DNA from: VAZQ01 sp963763365
GTDB taxonomy: Bacteria > Pseudomonadota > Alphaproteobacteria > Rhizobiales > Xanthobacteraceae
Reading direction: 5' to 3'
Length of the DNA: 64,000 nt
NCBI GenBank assembly: GCA_963763365.1
Contig: CAVXOE010000015.1
Span: 124,001 to 188,000, forward strand
The notes below the pieces were generated by a model that worked only from the letters and a program-made list of their open reading frames with translations, was not told where the DNA came from and ran no database searches. Positions 1 to 7,856 of this stretch are shown here, piece after piece. Every line of letters starts with the position of its first letter. The stretch's first letter is position 1. The position numbers and the translations under genes are program-made.

Positions 1-1
1 C

Positions 2-370
2 ATCTCGGTGGCGCTTGCCGGGCATCCGAAGATCACGCGGCTGATCTATCCGGGACGGCCGGACCATCCGCAGGCGGAAGTCGCTCACCGGCAGATGAAA
101 GCCGGCTCGACGCTGGTGGCGTTCGAGATCGACGGCGGCAAGGCGGCGGCGTTCCGCTTCCAGGACGCGCTCAAGATCGTGCGCATCAGCAACAATCTCG
201 GCGACGCCAAGAGCCTGATCACGCACCCGGCGACAACGACACACCAGCGCATCACTCAGGCGCAGCGCGCCGAACTCGGCATCAGCGATGGCCTGGTGCG
301 GCTGTCATGCGGGCTCGAGCATCCCGACGACCTGGTCGACGATATCCTGACCGCACTGAAGGCGGCGTAG
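2..370 (+). CDS. metZ: O-succinylhomoserine sulfhydrylase, C-terminal part
   Basis: The window opens inside this gene; about 122 C-terminal residues are visible. They match the end of the PLP-dependent Cys/Met-metabolism family: the run HPKITRLIYPG, then FRFQDALKIVRISNNLGDAKSLITHPATTTH and a final LVRLSCGLEHPDDLVDDI. The SNNLGDAKSLI..P..TTH block and RLSCGLE close to the end are characteristic of homoserine-type gamma-synthase/sulfhydrylases. The enzyme makes homocysteine from O-succinylhomoserine and sulfide in the cytoplasm. The catalytic lysine lies upstream of the window, so MetZ versus MetB/MetY rests on overall resemblance and on the neighbourhood (apaG, hslO, argF follow, as in many Hyphomicrobiales). 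Confidence 0.85.
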   Translation: MSVALAGHPKITRLIYPGRPDHPQAEVAHRQMKAGSTLVAFEIDGGKAAAFRFQDALKIVRISNNLGDAKSLITHPATTTHQRITQAQRAELGISDGLVRLSCGLEHPDDLVDDILTALKAA

Positions 371-408
371 CCACAGCCAATCTTGTTTGTGTGGCGCCTT
401 CGCTCTCT

Positions 409-494
409 CCGCTCGTTCCCGCGCAAGCGGGAACCCAGGGCTGCGCACTCGGTTTTCTCAATGCGTTGGGTCCCCGCTTTTGCGGGGATGAGCG
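409..494. repeat. Palindromic intergenic repeat, family A
   Basis: The stretch after metZ contains CGTTCCCGCGCAAGCGGGAA, then a spacer, then TGGGTCCCCGCTTTTGCGGG followed by GATGAGCGG. Each arm is itself a small hairpin and the two arms pair with each other (..CCGCTCGTTCCC / GGGGATGAGCGG..). A near-identical unit recurs at 53763-53846 and a decayed one at 21477-21545. It sits between the ends of convergent genes and may also act as a bidirectional transcription stop. Confidence 0.75.
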
Positions 495-519
495 GAACTC
501 ACATTGACGCTGTGAGGCT

Positions 520-1362
520 TTAGCGGCCCGGCTGCGGTCCGGTCGCGGTCGCAGTCGGGCGTGAGGCGGCCTCGGCGATCGCGGCGGCAAGCCACTTCGC
601 CACGCAGGCGTAGCTCCAGTCGTTCATGTGAACGCCATCGGGCGACACGAACGATTCAAACGGCAGCTTGTCCGCCTCATGCCACTGCCGCATCAACTCG
701 AAGCGGTGGAAGACGCACACATGCTCGGCCTTCGCGGCCGTCGCGATCAGCGACACCATGCCCTCGTGATTCGGCTTGGCGAGAATTTTCGGAGCGTATT
801 GCGGATCGATCAGCACGATGTCGGCGCCGATGGCCTTGAGCCGCTTGACGCCGTCACGCAACAGCGGCGCGTTCGGCAGCACCTCCTTATCGCGCAGCAC
901 CGAGTTGCTTCCCACCTGCCACAGGACGAGGTCCGGGTTCTCCGAGATCACGTCGGTGTCAAGCCGCGCCAGCATGTCGGCGGCCTCGTTGCCATTGACC
1001 CCGCGGTTGAGGACGGTGATGTCGTGCCCGGGCAGGCGCCAGGCGAGTTCTTCCGCGAGACGGCTCGGATAAGACGCTGCCGATGTGCTGGCGCCGGCGC
1101 CGTAGGTCGACGACGACCCGAGCGCGACGATCTTGACCGGCAAGCCGGCCGCAAGGCGCCGGGCGACCCGCGTCAGCGGCATGTCGAAGCGGGCCTTGTC
1201 GAGCAGCACAGTGCAGGCCGGCGTCCGCGGTGCGCCCGCCGTGGCGGACGGCACGGGCAACTGCGCCGACGGCGTTTCGGCGCGCCCTGCGTTCAGTGTC
1301 AAGCAGGTGATCGCCGCCGCCAGCAACAGAGACGAACGGCACCGAAGAAGATCGCGAAGCAT
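520..1362 (-). CDS. SGNH/GDSL-family hydrolase, exported (intact catalytic blocks)
   Basis: This is a 280-residue protein with an N-terminal signal sequence (LLLAAAITCLTLNAGRAE). SGNH catalytic blocks are readable: block I GSSSTYGAG (nucleophile Ser near residue 85), block II NRGVNG, block III WQVGSNS (Asn) and block V SPDGVHMND with the Asp-x-x-His dyad. The family comprises esterases, lipases and glycan O-acyl transferases/esterases. It lies third in a minus-strand run opgC - SGNH (1400-2153) - this gene, with only 37 bp separating the two SGNH genes, so a role in periplasmic glucan or other glycan acylation is a reasonable inference. The substrate is not known. The upstream SGNH gene is clearly homologous but has lost these blocks. 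Confidence 0.8.
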   Translation of the reverse strand: MLRDLLRCRSSLLLAAAITCLTLNAGRAETPSAQLPVPSATAGAPRTPACTVLLDKARFDMPLTRVARRLAAGLPVKIVALGSSSTYGAGASTSAASYPSRLAEELAWRLPGHDITVLNRGVNGNEAADMLARLDTDVISENPDLVLWQVGSNSVLRDKEVLPNAPLLRDGVKRLKAIGADIVLIDPQYAPKILAKPNHEGMVSLIATAAKAEHVCVFHRFELMRQWHEADKLPFESFVSPDGVHMNDWSYACVAKWLAAAIAEAASRPTATATGPQPGR

Positions 1363-1399
1363 GTCGGTTTTTCGTCCCTGTCAAATCTGCTTGTTATTG

Positions 1400-2153
1400 T
1401 TATTGCCCGGTCTTGGGTTCGGCCGATTTGAGATGAGCCGCATCAACGATGAGGGCCGCGATACCGCGCCCGATGCAGTCATGCACCCGCTGGGCGAGCA
1501 CGTTGTCCTTGCCGGCGGCGTAGAGATCGAACGCACCGGTCTCCGACCAATGCCGCATGATGCCGAGCCGATCGAACAGCGGAACCTCGTGCTGCTGAGC
1601 AACGACCCGCATCGAATCGGTGAACGGTCCCAGCGCGATCATCGACTCGGTTCGCGGGCTGTACTGCATGTTCATCAAGACGACGTCGGCTCCGCCCTTG
1701 TGGAGACTGTCCAAGCCATGGTCCAGCGCGTCGCGGAACGCGTCCGGATCAATCCGGCGGATGGCATCGACCGTCCCAGTCTGCCATATCACCAAATCCG
1801 GCTTCTCGTCGACAAGCAGTTTCTCCATACCCCCAGCCAGGTCCTCGGCGGTCTGGCGCGTGCGGACAATGCTGACGACCTTGACCGTGACACCGGGCAG
1901 GCGATGGGCGAGCGCGGCTTCCAGGCGGGCCGGATAGGCCGAGCGGGGACCGTCCGGGCCGGCCAGAATCGAGGAGCCGGTCCCCACCACCGCGATGGTC
2001 AGCCGCCGGTCCTTCGCCACGGACCGCGCCGACTTTCTTCAACTCATTGGTTCCAAACAGCAAATAGCCAGGAATGTCGCACGATTGCCGTTCCGCAACC
2101 GCCGGACCAATGGACCACAATACGGCTAAAGCTACCGCAACGGCCGATTTCAT
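1400..2153 (-). CDS. SGNH-like exported protein lacking catalytic residues; frameshifted in this sequence
   Basis: Translation starts at ATG 2153, which overlaps the opgC stop as ATGA; a signal peptide (MKSAVAVALAVLWSIGPAVA) follows. After NELKK the frame is lost: one extra T in the TTT at 2034-2036 (AAA on the coding strand) must be removed to continue as KSARSVAKDRRLTIAVVGTG down to the stop at 1400, giving about 250 residues. The protein aligns without gaps to its downstream neighbour around block I (GTGSSILAG against GSSSTYGAG). However, the nucleophile position is Gly, the block III Asn is Val (QTGTVD), the block II Gly is gone and the block V His is Leu (KDNVL). It therefore looks like a non-catalytic paralogue, perhaps a binding or accessory subunit for OpgC. 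The frameshift itself is probably a sequence error. Confidence 0.7.
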
Positions 2154-3319
2154 GCCTCGCCTCCCGCGAGGTCCGCGTCGGGTTGTTTGGGACGCGATCC
2201 TGGACTTCGTCCTTCTACACCCTTGTACCACGTAATCAGCGCGGCGGTACCGATCATTATGACGATACCTAACACGCTCACCATGATCTGGACCCACAGC
2301 GCGCCCGAGATCTCCACCATGGCAAAATGCCCGGCGAACGACAAAAACACGCCCAGGCAGAAGATCTCGAGCGAATGCTGCCCGCACACGATCAGGGGCC
2401 AAAACGCCCTGGCTTTGAGCGGCGGCCAGTCGCGCGGGATGAAGTGCACCGTCAGTGCGGCGAGCGCCAGAAAGTGCGCGAAACGCAGCACGTCGAGATT
2501 AACCTTGTCGATCGGGTAGATCACCTCCTCGAGCCAGTGCGGCACGTAGGACGCCATCCCGGGCAGGTACCAGGTCAGCGTGATGATGAACGCGAACAGC
2601 AGATAGGCCGCGGCGATCGCCACCGTCACCTTCGACTGCAAGACCCCGGACAGGCGCTCTGCCCCGCCCAGCGCACACCAAGCGCCGAAGACGAACAGAA
2701 GCTGCCAGGCAAACGGGTTGAAGTACCAGTGGCCGTACGGGTAGGCGGGGAGATTCCAGCCGAATTCCCAGGTCAGCGCGTAGAGTACAACAGAAGCACC
2801 AAGTGCCATGGTCGGCTGGCGCAGCAGCAGCCACAGGATCGGCGGAAACAGCAGCAGCAGCACGATATAGAGCGGCAGCACGTCCATATTGGCGGGCTTG
2901 AACTTGAGCAGCAGCGCCTGGATGATCGTGACGTCGGGCTGCTTGAGGAAGTCGAGGATGTTCATTTCCTCGCTGTAGAGCGGGTTCTCGAAGCTCGTGG
3001 CCACGTAGGAGATTTCCGCCATATAGATCGCGAACAGAAAGATATGGGCGACGTAGATCTGCCAGGACCGCCGCAGGATGCGGGCGCCCGCGACCACGAA
3101 GCCGCGCTCGCGCATCGCCTTGCCGTAGACGAAGGCGGCGGTGTAACCCGATACGAAGACGAAGATTTCCGTGGCGTCGCTGAAGCCGTAGTTTCGGATG
3201 GTGAGCCAGGCGACGAGATTGGACGGGATATGGTCGAGAAAGATCAGCCAGAGCGCGAGCCCCCGGAACAGGTCGAGCCGCAGATCGCGACCGGTCGACG
3301 TCACCACGGGGGCGTGCAT
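2150..3319 (-). CDS. opgC: OpgC-family membrane acyltransferase
   Basis: A 389-residue polytopic membrane protein starting MHAPVVTSTGRDLRLDLFRG. The early R-D-x-R-L-D-x-x-R-G-x-x-L block, then LWLIFLDHIPSN and NYGFSDATEIFVFVSGYTAAFVYG, are typical of OpgC, which succinylates osmoregulated periplasmic glucans in the inner membrane. About ten hydrophobic segments are visible. ATG 3319 is chosen over the in-frame GTG at 3343 because AGGAAAG lies just upstream of it and the conserved block follows directly. The stop overlaps the next start by four bases (ATGA), so opgC and the two SGNH genes are probably one transcript. No opgG/opgH is in view, so the acceptor glycan is an inference from the family. 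Confidence 0.85.
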   Translation of the reverse strand: MHAPVVTSTGRDLRLDLFRGLALWLIFLDHIPSNLVAWLTIRNYGFSDATEIFVFVSGYTAAFVYGKAMRERGFVVAGARILRRSWQIYVAHIFLFAIYMAEISYVATSFENPLYSEEMNILDFLKQPDVTIIQALLLKFKPANMDVLPLYIVLLLLFPPILWLLLRQPTMALGASVVLYALTWEFGWNLPAYPYGHWYFNPFAWQLLFVFGAWCALGGAERLSGVLQSKVTVAIAAAYLLFAFIITLTWYLPGMASYVPHWLEEVIYPIDKVNLDVLRFAHFLALAALTVHFIPRDWPPLKARAFWPLIVCGQHSLEIFCLGVFLSFAGHFAMVEISGALWVQIMVSVLGIVIMIGTAALITWYKGVEGRSPGSRPKQPDADLAGGEA

Positions 3320-3482
3320 TCTGGGCGATCTTTCCTGCGGCACCGGCTATCGTTTAACTCTAACGCGCCCGGTCCCGGACCGGAAATCACGTCGTCACGA
3401 CGGTTTTGTCATGATTCCGGTTCGTTCATATGTGGCACCTTGCCCGCATTGCGGCGAGAGGCTTGACCATGGATTCCCGATC

Positions 3483-3890
3483 ATGAGTTCCGCTCCATCG
3501 TCCTACCGGGCCGTGACCCGCGAGATCGAGGTCAAGGCGGCACCGCAGTTCCTGCCCGATCGCTCCTCGCCGGAGACCGGCTATTTCTGGGCCTATACCA
3601 TCACGATCACCAACCAGGGCCGGGAAACCGTCCAGCTCAAGACGCGCCATTGGCGGATCACCGACGCGCACGGGCGGCTGCAGGAGGTGCGCGGCGCCGG
3701 CGTCGTCGGCGAGACGCCCGTCATCAAGCCCGGCGAGAAATACGAATACACCAGCGGCGTGCCGCTGCCGACGCCTTCAGGCTTCATGGCCGGCAGCTAC
3801 GGCATGGTGACGGACGGCGGCGAGCCGTTCGACGTCGACATCCCGGCCTTCTCGCTCGACACCCCGCAGAAGGGCCGGACGATCAATTGA
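3483..3890 (+). CDS. apaG: ApaG (Co2+/Mg2+ efflux-associated) domain protein
   Basis: A 135-residue single-domain protein. YRAVTREIEVKAAPQFLPDR, YFWAYTITITNQG, VQLKTRHWRITDAHG, EVRGAGVVGETPVIKPGE, YEYTSGVPL and GFMAGSYGM are the hallmark strands of ApaG, a fibronectin-III-like beta-sandwich with an EVRG.GVVGE..P loop. ApaG mutants in enterobacteria show altered cobalt resistance and Ap4A levels, but the biochemical role is unsettled. The start at 3483 gives MSSAPSSYRAV, matching the usual length; a longer in-frame start at 3411 would add an unconserved leader. It belongs to a conserved neighbourhood with metZ on one side and hslO-argF-argD on the other, here separated by accessory genes. Confidence 0.93.
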   Translation: MSSAPSSYRAVTREIEVKAAPQFLPDRSSPETGYFWAYTITITNQGRETVQLKTRHWRITDAHGRLQEVRGAGVVGETPVIKPGEKYEYTSGVPLPTPSGFMAGSYGMVTDGGEPFDVDIPAFSLDTPQKGRTIN

Positions 3891-3960
3891 GGGCGGGACC
3901 GCGCGGGCTCTGTTTGGAGGCGGCCGGGGCGGCTTACTTACTTCGGCTTGCGGCTAGTTG

Positions 3961-5178
3961 TCAGATTGAGGCCCGGCGCGTCGGCACGCGACGTGGCCGG
4001 TCTGATCGCCTGACACGCGGTTCGGCACGTTCGGTCCAGCGAATGCGGCGCTTCAGCCACGTAAGGTCGGGGTTCTCGCCGGGGCGAGCCCGGACCGCCT
4101 CTTGCGGCTTCATAGTGTATTCCTTGATGCCGACTCCCTGCACGATGTTACGAAGCTGAGCACGGAAGAGCTGCACATCGCCAAAATAGTTCGGGTAGGC
4201 CTCTTTCAGTTGCTCGACCTTATCCGCTTCGACCAGCACCACGTTCTTGGTGTTGCGCCCCGTCTTATTGTCGAAGAATTCGGCCGCACCGTAGGAAAAG
4301 ATGGCGGACCTTTCCACGAAGTAAGACGAGACCGAGATTTCGTTGGTCGCGTTGTCATAGGTGATCAAGTAGTAGGTCGGCCGCTGCCGCGGCTGGATCG
4401 ACACGTCGGTGAAGCGCACCGCGTGGCTCAACTTGTCGAGGTTCTTCGAAGCATCTAGCTCGCGGTCAAGCTCCTTGATTTCAGCCAGCCGCGCATAGTG
4501 CGGCGGCATGCCCGGAGGCTCGGGGCACCCTTCAAACATCGCGAACTCAGCCGACATGAGCTTGAACAGGCGGAGCCACGGCTGGCTGCCCAAACTGCCC
4601 TTCAGATACTCACCGCGGAAGAGGCCAACCGATTCCACCGCGGTCGCCCAAGCATGCTGCAGACGCGTGCGGATTTGCACTTCGATGCGCCTGTCATCGA
4701 AGATGCGCCGCTCGCCCCGGCCACGGTAATTGAACATCAGGTGGTGGCACCTGTAGCCGTCCGCTTTCGGATTATTGATGTAATCGCTTTGCGAGCGCAA
4801 TTCATGGCGGCAATCGCGCATGATGCCGATCAGCGTGTTCATATCCTGCAGCGAGGGGAGGATCGCGCGGCACCCGCCAAGGTCCTGCAATTGGTGCAGC
4901 TTCACGGGTGAGCGGACCAGCTTTCGCCGGATCGCCTGCATTCGCTTGAGGCGCGCGACCGTCACACCTTCGAGATCAAGCGCATGCATGTACCAGCGCA
5001 GCGAGCCCCGGACGCTGCGCATCGGGTAGGCGTGCGCTTCGCGCCACCTATTAGCGACGTGAAAGGCGTCACGAATGTCGTCCTCGGTATCGTGCGTCCA
5101 TTCGAGGGTGCGGGCGATAAGCTCGCCGGCCTGTCTGACCTCCTTAAGGTCATATTCGAAACGGGGTAATTCAGTCAC
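3961..5178 (-). CDS. Stand-alone RelA/SpoT-domain (p)ppGpp synthetase-like protein
   Basis: About 405 residues from GTG 5178 (MTELPRFEYDLKEVRQAG); the frame stays open to ATG 5271 and 5337, adding residues that do not look conserved. A RelA/SpoT nucleotidyltransferase core is visible: QDLGGCRAIL (metal-binding Asp), NNPKADGYRCHHLMF (the P-K-x-x-G-Y substrate loop) and RRIEVQIRTRLQHAWATAVE (catalytic Glu and RT..HAWA). No HD hydrolase, TGS or ACT domain is present. The C-terminal 150 residues form a separate region (YYLITYDNATNEISV.., NVVLVEADKVEQLKEAYPNYFGDVQLF). Length and shape suit a long small-alarmone-synthetase-like family rather than Rel. It may make alarmones or modify another pyrophosphate acceptor as toxic SAS proteins do; no adjacent antitoxin is obvious. 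Confidence 0.8.
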   Translation of the reverse strand: MTELPRFEYDLKEVRQAGELIARTLEWTHDTEDDIRDAFHVANRWREAHAYPMRSVRGSLRWYMHALDLEGVTVARLKRMQAIRRKLVRSPVKLHQLQDLGGCRAILPSLQDMNTLIGIMRDCRHELRSQSDYINNPKADGYRCHHLMFNYRGRGERRIFDDRRIEVQIRTRLQHAWATAVESVGLFRGEYLKGSLGSQPWLRLFKLMSAEFAMFEGCPEPPGMPPHYARLAEIKELDRELDASKNLDKLSHAVRFTDVSIQPRQRPTYYLITYDNATNEISVSSYFVERSAIFSYGAAEFFDNKTGRNTKNVVLVEADKVEQLKEAYPNYFGDVQLFRAQLRNIVQGVGIKEYTMKPQEAVRARPGENPDLTWLKRRIRWTERAEPRVRRSDRPRRVPTRRASI

Positions 5179-5353
5179 GGTACGTCCGCCATTTTGGGCG
5201 CCGGGAAAACTAAGAAGGTGCGCCTTGGCGCAAACGATCCGGCTTTTGAACGAATCACTGAACTCTACCATCTTGGGGAGGTTCGAACTTGCCTGCCATA
5301 AGCGCGTCAATCTGGGCATGGGCCCGCCCGGCAGCAAGCTTGGTCAGAGCTCT

Positions 5354-5448
5354 TAGGGTGGGTTAAGCGGGAAGCGCCGTAACCCACCATTCGGACTCGC
5401 GGCATATGCAGCCGGTGGGTTACGCGCCTTCGGCGCTAACCCACCCTA
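5354..5448. repeat. Palindromic intergenic repeat, family B (TAGGGTGGGTTA type)
   Basis: Arms TAGGGTGGGTTA at the left and TAACCCACCCTA at the right (end about 5448), with an internal pair ..CGTAACCCACC / GGTGGGTTACGC... It is an imperfect double hairpin of a kind scattered through Bradyrhizobium-type genomes. It lies in the 380-bp gap between the divergent RelA/SpoT-domain gene and the membrane-protein gene. I see nothing else convincing in 5179-5559 beyond this unit. Confidence 0.7.
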
Positions 5449-5559
5449 CGAGTTGATTTTAACGTTATACGAAGCAAGCGTTATGATGTACAAAACCCCA
5501 ATGAAAACGCGACATAGTCTTGGGGCAATCACGCCCTGAAGGTGAACCTGGAAGCGGCA

Positions 5560-6213
5560 ATGCCCCCCGCCAAACCCAGATGGTATGAGCGCGCGAACGA
5601 AGGTTCGTTCAAACCGGTCGAGGGAGGCTATGTTTTCCAGGCCCCCAGTCCATGGGGGTTTGCCCGGCCCAGCTATTATTTGGTGAGCGAGGCGAAAAAA
5701 GCAGAGATCTCTGCCCGGATGGGTCGCTGGCGCCTCCTACTGTTAATGGTGGGGATGCCGGTCATACTCTGTCTCGGGCTTCCTGTGATTTTCCCATCGA
5801 CAATCGGCCGGCTATTTTTGCCTTTGTATGAACAGCTCGGTGCCGGCCTTTTTATGCCGTTCCTATTCATCGTATTCACGTTGTTGGCGGTCCCGCTTAT
5901 CGCTATGCCGCAAATCTATCTGGCCCGCGCTCTCCGACCGCTGCTTGTGGATGCGCCGCTCACGGAGGAGCGGATCAAGTTTGCGGAGCAACTCGCCCGG
6001 ATCGCCGGGGCCTTGTCGACCAAAATGCTTGTAATCAGTTTGGTGGCGGCGTTGGCGATGATAGCCGCCGGCGGCCTTATGCTGCTTGCTGCGTTCTTGG
6101 AAGGCCACCTCAGCAGCCTCGTCCTCAGCGCCTCCATCTTCGTGGCTATGGGTGGTGGACTGGGAACGATCTACCTCATCTACCTGCTAAAGCTGAAGGC
6201 CAAGCAGGCGTAG
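5560..6213 (+). CDS. Conserved membrane protein of unknown function
   Basis: A 217-residue protein starting MPPAKPRWYERANEG at ATG 5560, five bases after a GGAAG; the in-frame GTG at 5542 lacks this signal. A soluble N-terminus of about 45 residues (WYERANEGSFKPVEGGYVFQ, PWGFARPSYYLV) is followed by four hydrophobic segments near residues 50-72, 93-118, 157-182 and 188-213, ending in a short basic tail. No catalytic or binding motif stands out and I cannot name a family. It lies divergently from the RelA/SpoT-domain gene and 48 bp before a DUF1801 gene on the same strand, inside what seems to be an accessory insertion between apaG and hslO. Confidence 0.75.
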   Translation: MPPAKPRWYERANEGSFKPVEGGYVFQAPSPWGFARPSYYLVSEAKKAEISARMGRWRLLLLMVGMPVILCLGLPVIFPSTIGRLFLPLYEQLGAGLFMPFLFIVFTLLAVPLIAMPQIYLARALRPLLVDAPLTEERIKFAEQLARIAGALSTKMLVISLVAALAMIAAGGLMLLAAFLEGHLSSLVLSASIFVAMGGGLGTIYLIYLLKLKAKQA

Positions 6214-6261
6214 CGCTGAGCGTTGGTCGACGGACACCGGACAAACTGGCATCCTCGTCGG

Positions 6262-6669
6262 ATGAACGATCTCCTGCGGTTCAACGGTGCGGTCCGGCGC
6301 GATCCTCGGATCGAGGCTTGGTTCTCCGACTTCGCCGATCCGCTCCGATTGATGACGCGGACATGGTTCGAGCGCATGCGCGGCTGCGGCGCCGATGTCC
6401 GCGAACTCCTGCACGACGGATGTCCGGTCGCTTGCGTGGACGACGCGCCGTTCGGATACGTCAACGCGTTCAAGGCGCATGCGAATGTCGGTTTCTTCCA
6501 TGGCGCCATGCTCGCCGACCCCGCCGGCCTGCTCGAAGGCGAGGGCAAGCGCATGCGTCATGTGAAGCTGCGCCCCGGCAAGGAACTGGACGTTGAGGCT
6601 TTGAGCGACCTGATCGCAGCCGCCTACCACGACATCCGCCGGCGCCTCGGCGTGGTCAGGCAAGCGTAG
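6262..6669 (+). CDS. DUF1801 (YdhG-like) domain protein
   Basis: A 135-residue soluble protein from ATG 6262. RTWFERMRGCGADVRELLHDGCPVACVDDAPFGYVNAFKAHANVGFFHGA is followed by GEGKRMRHVKLRPGKELDVEALSDLIAAAY. The arrangement (helical start, H-x-x-V-x-x-GFFHGA strand, GxGKRMRHVKLRPG, then a C-terminal helix) is that of DUF1801 proteins, small cytosolic proteins of unknown biochemical role. The last codons and stop lie inside a long inverted repeat that also reaches the hslO stop from the other side. Confidence 0.75.
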   Translation: MNDLLRFNGAVRRDPRIEAWFSDFADPLRLMTRTWFERMRGCGADVRELLHDGCPVACVDDAPFGYVNAFKAHANVGFFHGAMLADPAGLLEGEGKRMRHVKLRPGKELDVEALSDLIAAAYHDIRRRLGVVRQA

Positions 6670-6751
6670 CCCGGATGGAGCGCAGCGTAATCCGGGGTCA
6701 GGTGCGCAGGATGAAGTCCCGGATTTCGCTGCGCTCCATCCGGGCTACGCT
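6663..6751. repeat. Long inverted repeat between convergent genes (family C), probable bidirectional terminator
   Basis: AGCGTAGCCCGGATGGAGCG followed by CAGCG at the left is the exact reverse complement of CGCTG followed by CGCTCCATCCGGGCTACGCT at the right: about 25 paired bases around a 38-base loop region that includes a second copy of TCCGG..CCGGA. The repeat covers the stop codon of the DUF1801 gene and touches the stop codon of hslO. Confidence 0.8.
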
Positions 6752-7777
6752 TCAAGTCGCCTCGCCGTCCGCCACCTCGCCCGGCTCGAACATATAGGTC
6801 GAGCTGCAAAACTCGCAGGTCACCGTGATCTTGCCGTTCTCGACCATGTGGTCGCGGTCGTCCTGCGGAAAGCTCCTGAGCATGTTTTCCACGCCCGGGC
6901 GGGAGCACGAGCACTGCGCATTCAAGTCAGAGGCACGGAACACCCGCACGCCGCGCTGGTGAAACAAGCGGTAGAGCAGGCGCTCGGCCGACACCGTCGG
7001 ATCGATCAGTTCGACATCCTCGACCGTGCCGATCAGCGTGCGGCCCTCGACCCAGGCGTCGTCCTCGTGAACCACGTGCAGCTCCATCCCTTCCGGCACG
7101 TCGCCGGGATCGAGATCGGGCTGACGGGCGCGCTCGGGCGCGAGCGGCAGGAACTGCGCCAGGATGCCGCCCGCACGCCAGCGATGCTTGGTGCCGCCGT
7201 CGCCGGCGGAAAACTCCTCGCCGACCGCCAGCCGCACCCGGGTCGGGATTTGCTCGGAGCGCAGGAAGTATTCATGCGCGGCGTGTTCGAGGTCCTTGCC
7301 CTCGAGCGCGACCAGTCCCTGATAGCGCGCGGTGTCGGGGCCCTGGTCGATCGTCATGGCGAGATGCCCGCGGCCGAGCAGCTTGCCGGGATCGGGATGT
7401 CCCTTGGCGATCGCCTCGGCCACCCGATCCTTGTCGAAGCGCGCGAGCGCCCGCACGTTGCCCGGCGTCCGATAGTCGACCACCAGCATGCGCACCGGCC
7501 CGTCGGTCTGCGTCTGCAGGATGAAACGGCCCTCGAACTTGAGCACCGTACCGAGCAGTACCGTGAGCACGATCGCCTCGCCCAAGAGCTTCGCCACCGG
7601 CGCGGGATAGTTGTGGCGGGACAGGATGGTGTCGACCGCCGGACCGAGACGCACCAGGCGTCCGCGCAGGTCCAGCGCCTCGACTTGGAACGGCAGGATG
7701 GTGTCGTCGGCGGAGGTTGCGGATGGCTCTCGCACCGGGGCGGCAAGATCGGGATGGGAAAGGTCGGGATGGGTCAT
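6752..7777 (-). CDS. hslO: Redox-regulated chaperone Hsp33
   Basis: A 341-residue protein. The N-terminal substrate-binding region (FQVEALDLRGRLVRLGPAVD, LLGEAIVLTVLLGTVLKFEG, QTQTDGPVRMLVVDYR) and the C-terminal zinc-binding redox switch (NAQCSCSR ... VTCEFCSSTYMF, giving the C-x-C plus C-x-x-C cysteine quartet) are both complete. Hsp33 is a cytosolic holdase activated by oxidation of these cysteines when zinc is released. It follows argF by 79 bp on the same strand, in the argD-argF-hslO order common in Hyphomicrobiales. Confidence 0.95.
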   Translation of the reverse strand: MTHPDLSHPDLAAPVREPSATSADDTILPFQVEALDLRGRLVRLGPAVDTILSRHNYPAPVAKLLGEAIVLTVLLGTVLKFEGRFILQTQTDGPVRMLVVDYRTPGNVRALARFDKDRVAEAIAKGHPDPGKLLGRGHLAMTIDQGPDTARYQGLVALEGKDLEHAAHEYFLRSEQIPTRVRLAVGEEFSAGDGGTKHRWRAGGILAQFLPLAPERARQPDLDPGDVPEGMELHVVHEDDAWVEGRTLIGTVEDVELIDPTVSAERLLYRLFHQRGVRVFRASDLNAQCSCSRPGVENMLRSFPQDDRDHMVENGKITVTCEFCSSTYMFEPGEVADGEAT

Positions 7778-7856
7778 GGCAGCATATATAGGGCCGTCAT
7801 CGCGGAAAGTGACCCCTCGGGCCGGGCCGCGGCCGCCGGCGACAGCGCCCGCTCAG

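Noticed and set aside
409..494. CRISPR-like repeats
   Set aside because: The palindromic units are single, widely scattered and not arranged with regular spacers; no cas gene is present.
3961..5178. Toxin-antitoxin pair with the RelA/SpoT-domain gene
   Set aside because: No small overlapping or same-strand neighbour with antitoxin features is visible; the nearest genes are apaG and a divergent membrane protein, so only a general toxin or defence possibility is kept.
5465..5495. CGTTAT direct repeats flanking a possible attachment site
   Set aside because: Only two six-base copies without an integrase or tRNA gene nearby; compatible with chance.
7778..7856. TATATATG-type promoter in front of hslO
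   Set aside because: A TATATA-like string lies just before the hslO start but I see no matching -35 element at a proper distance.
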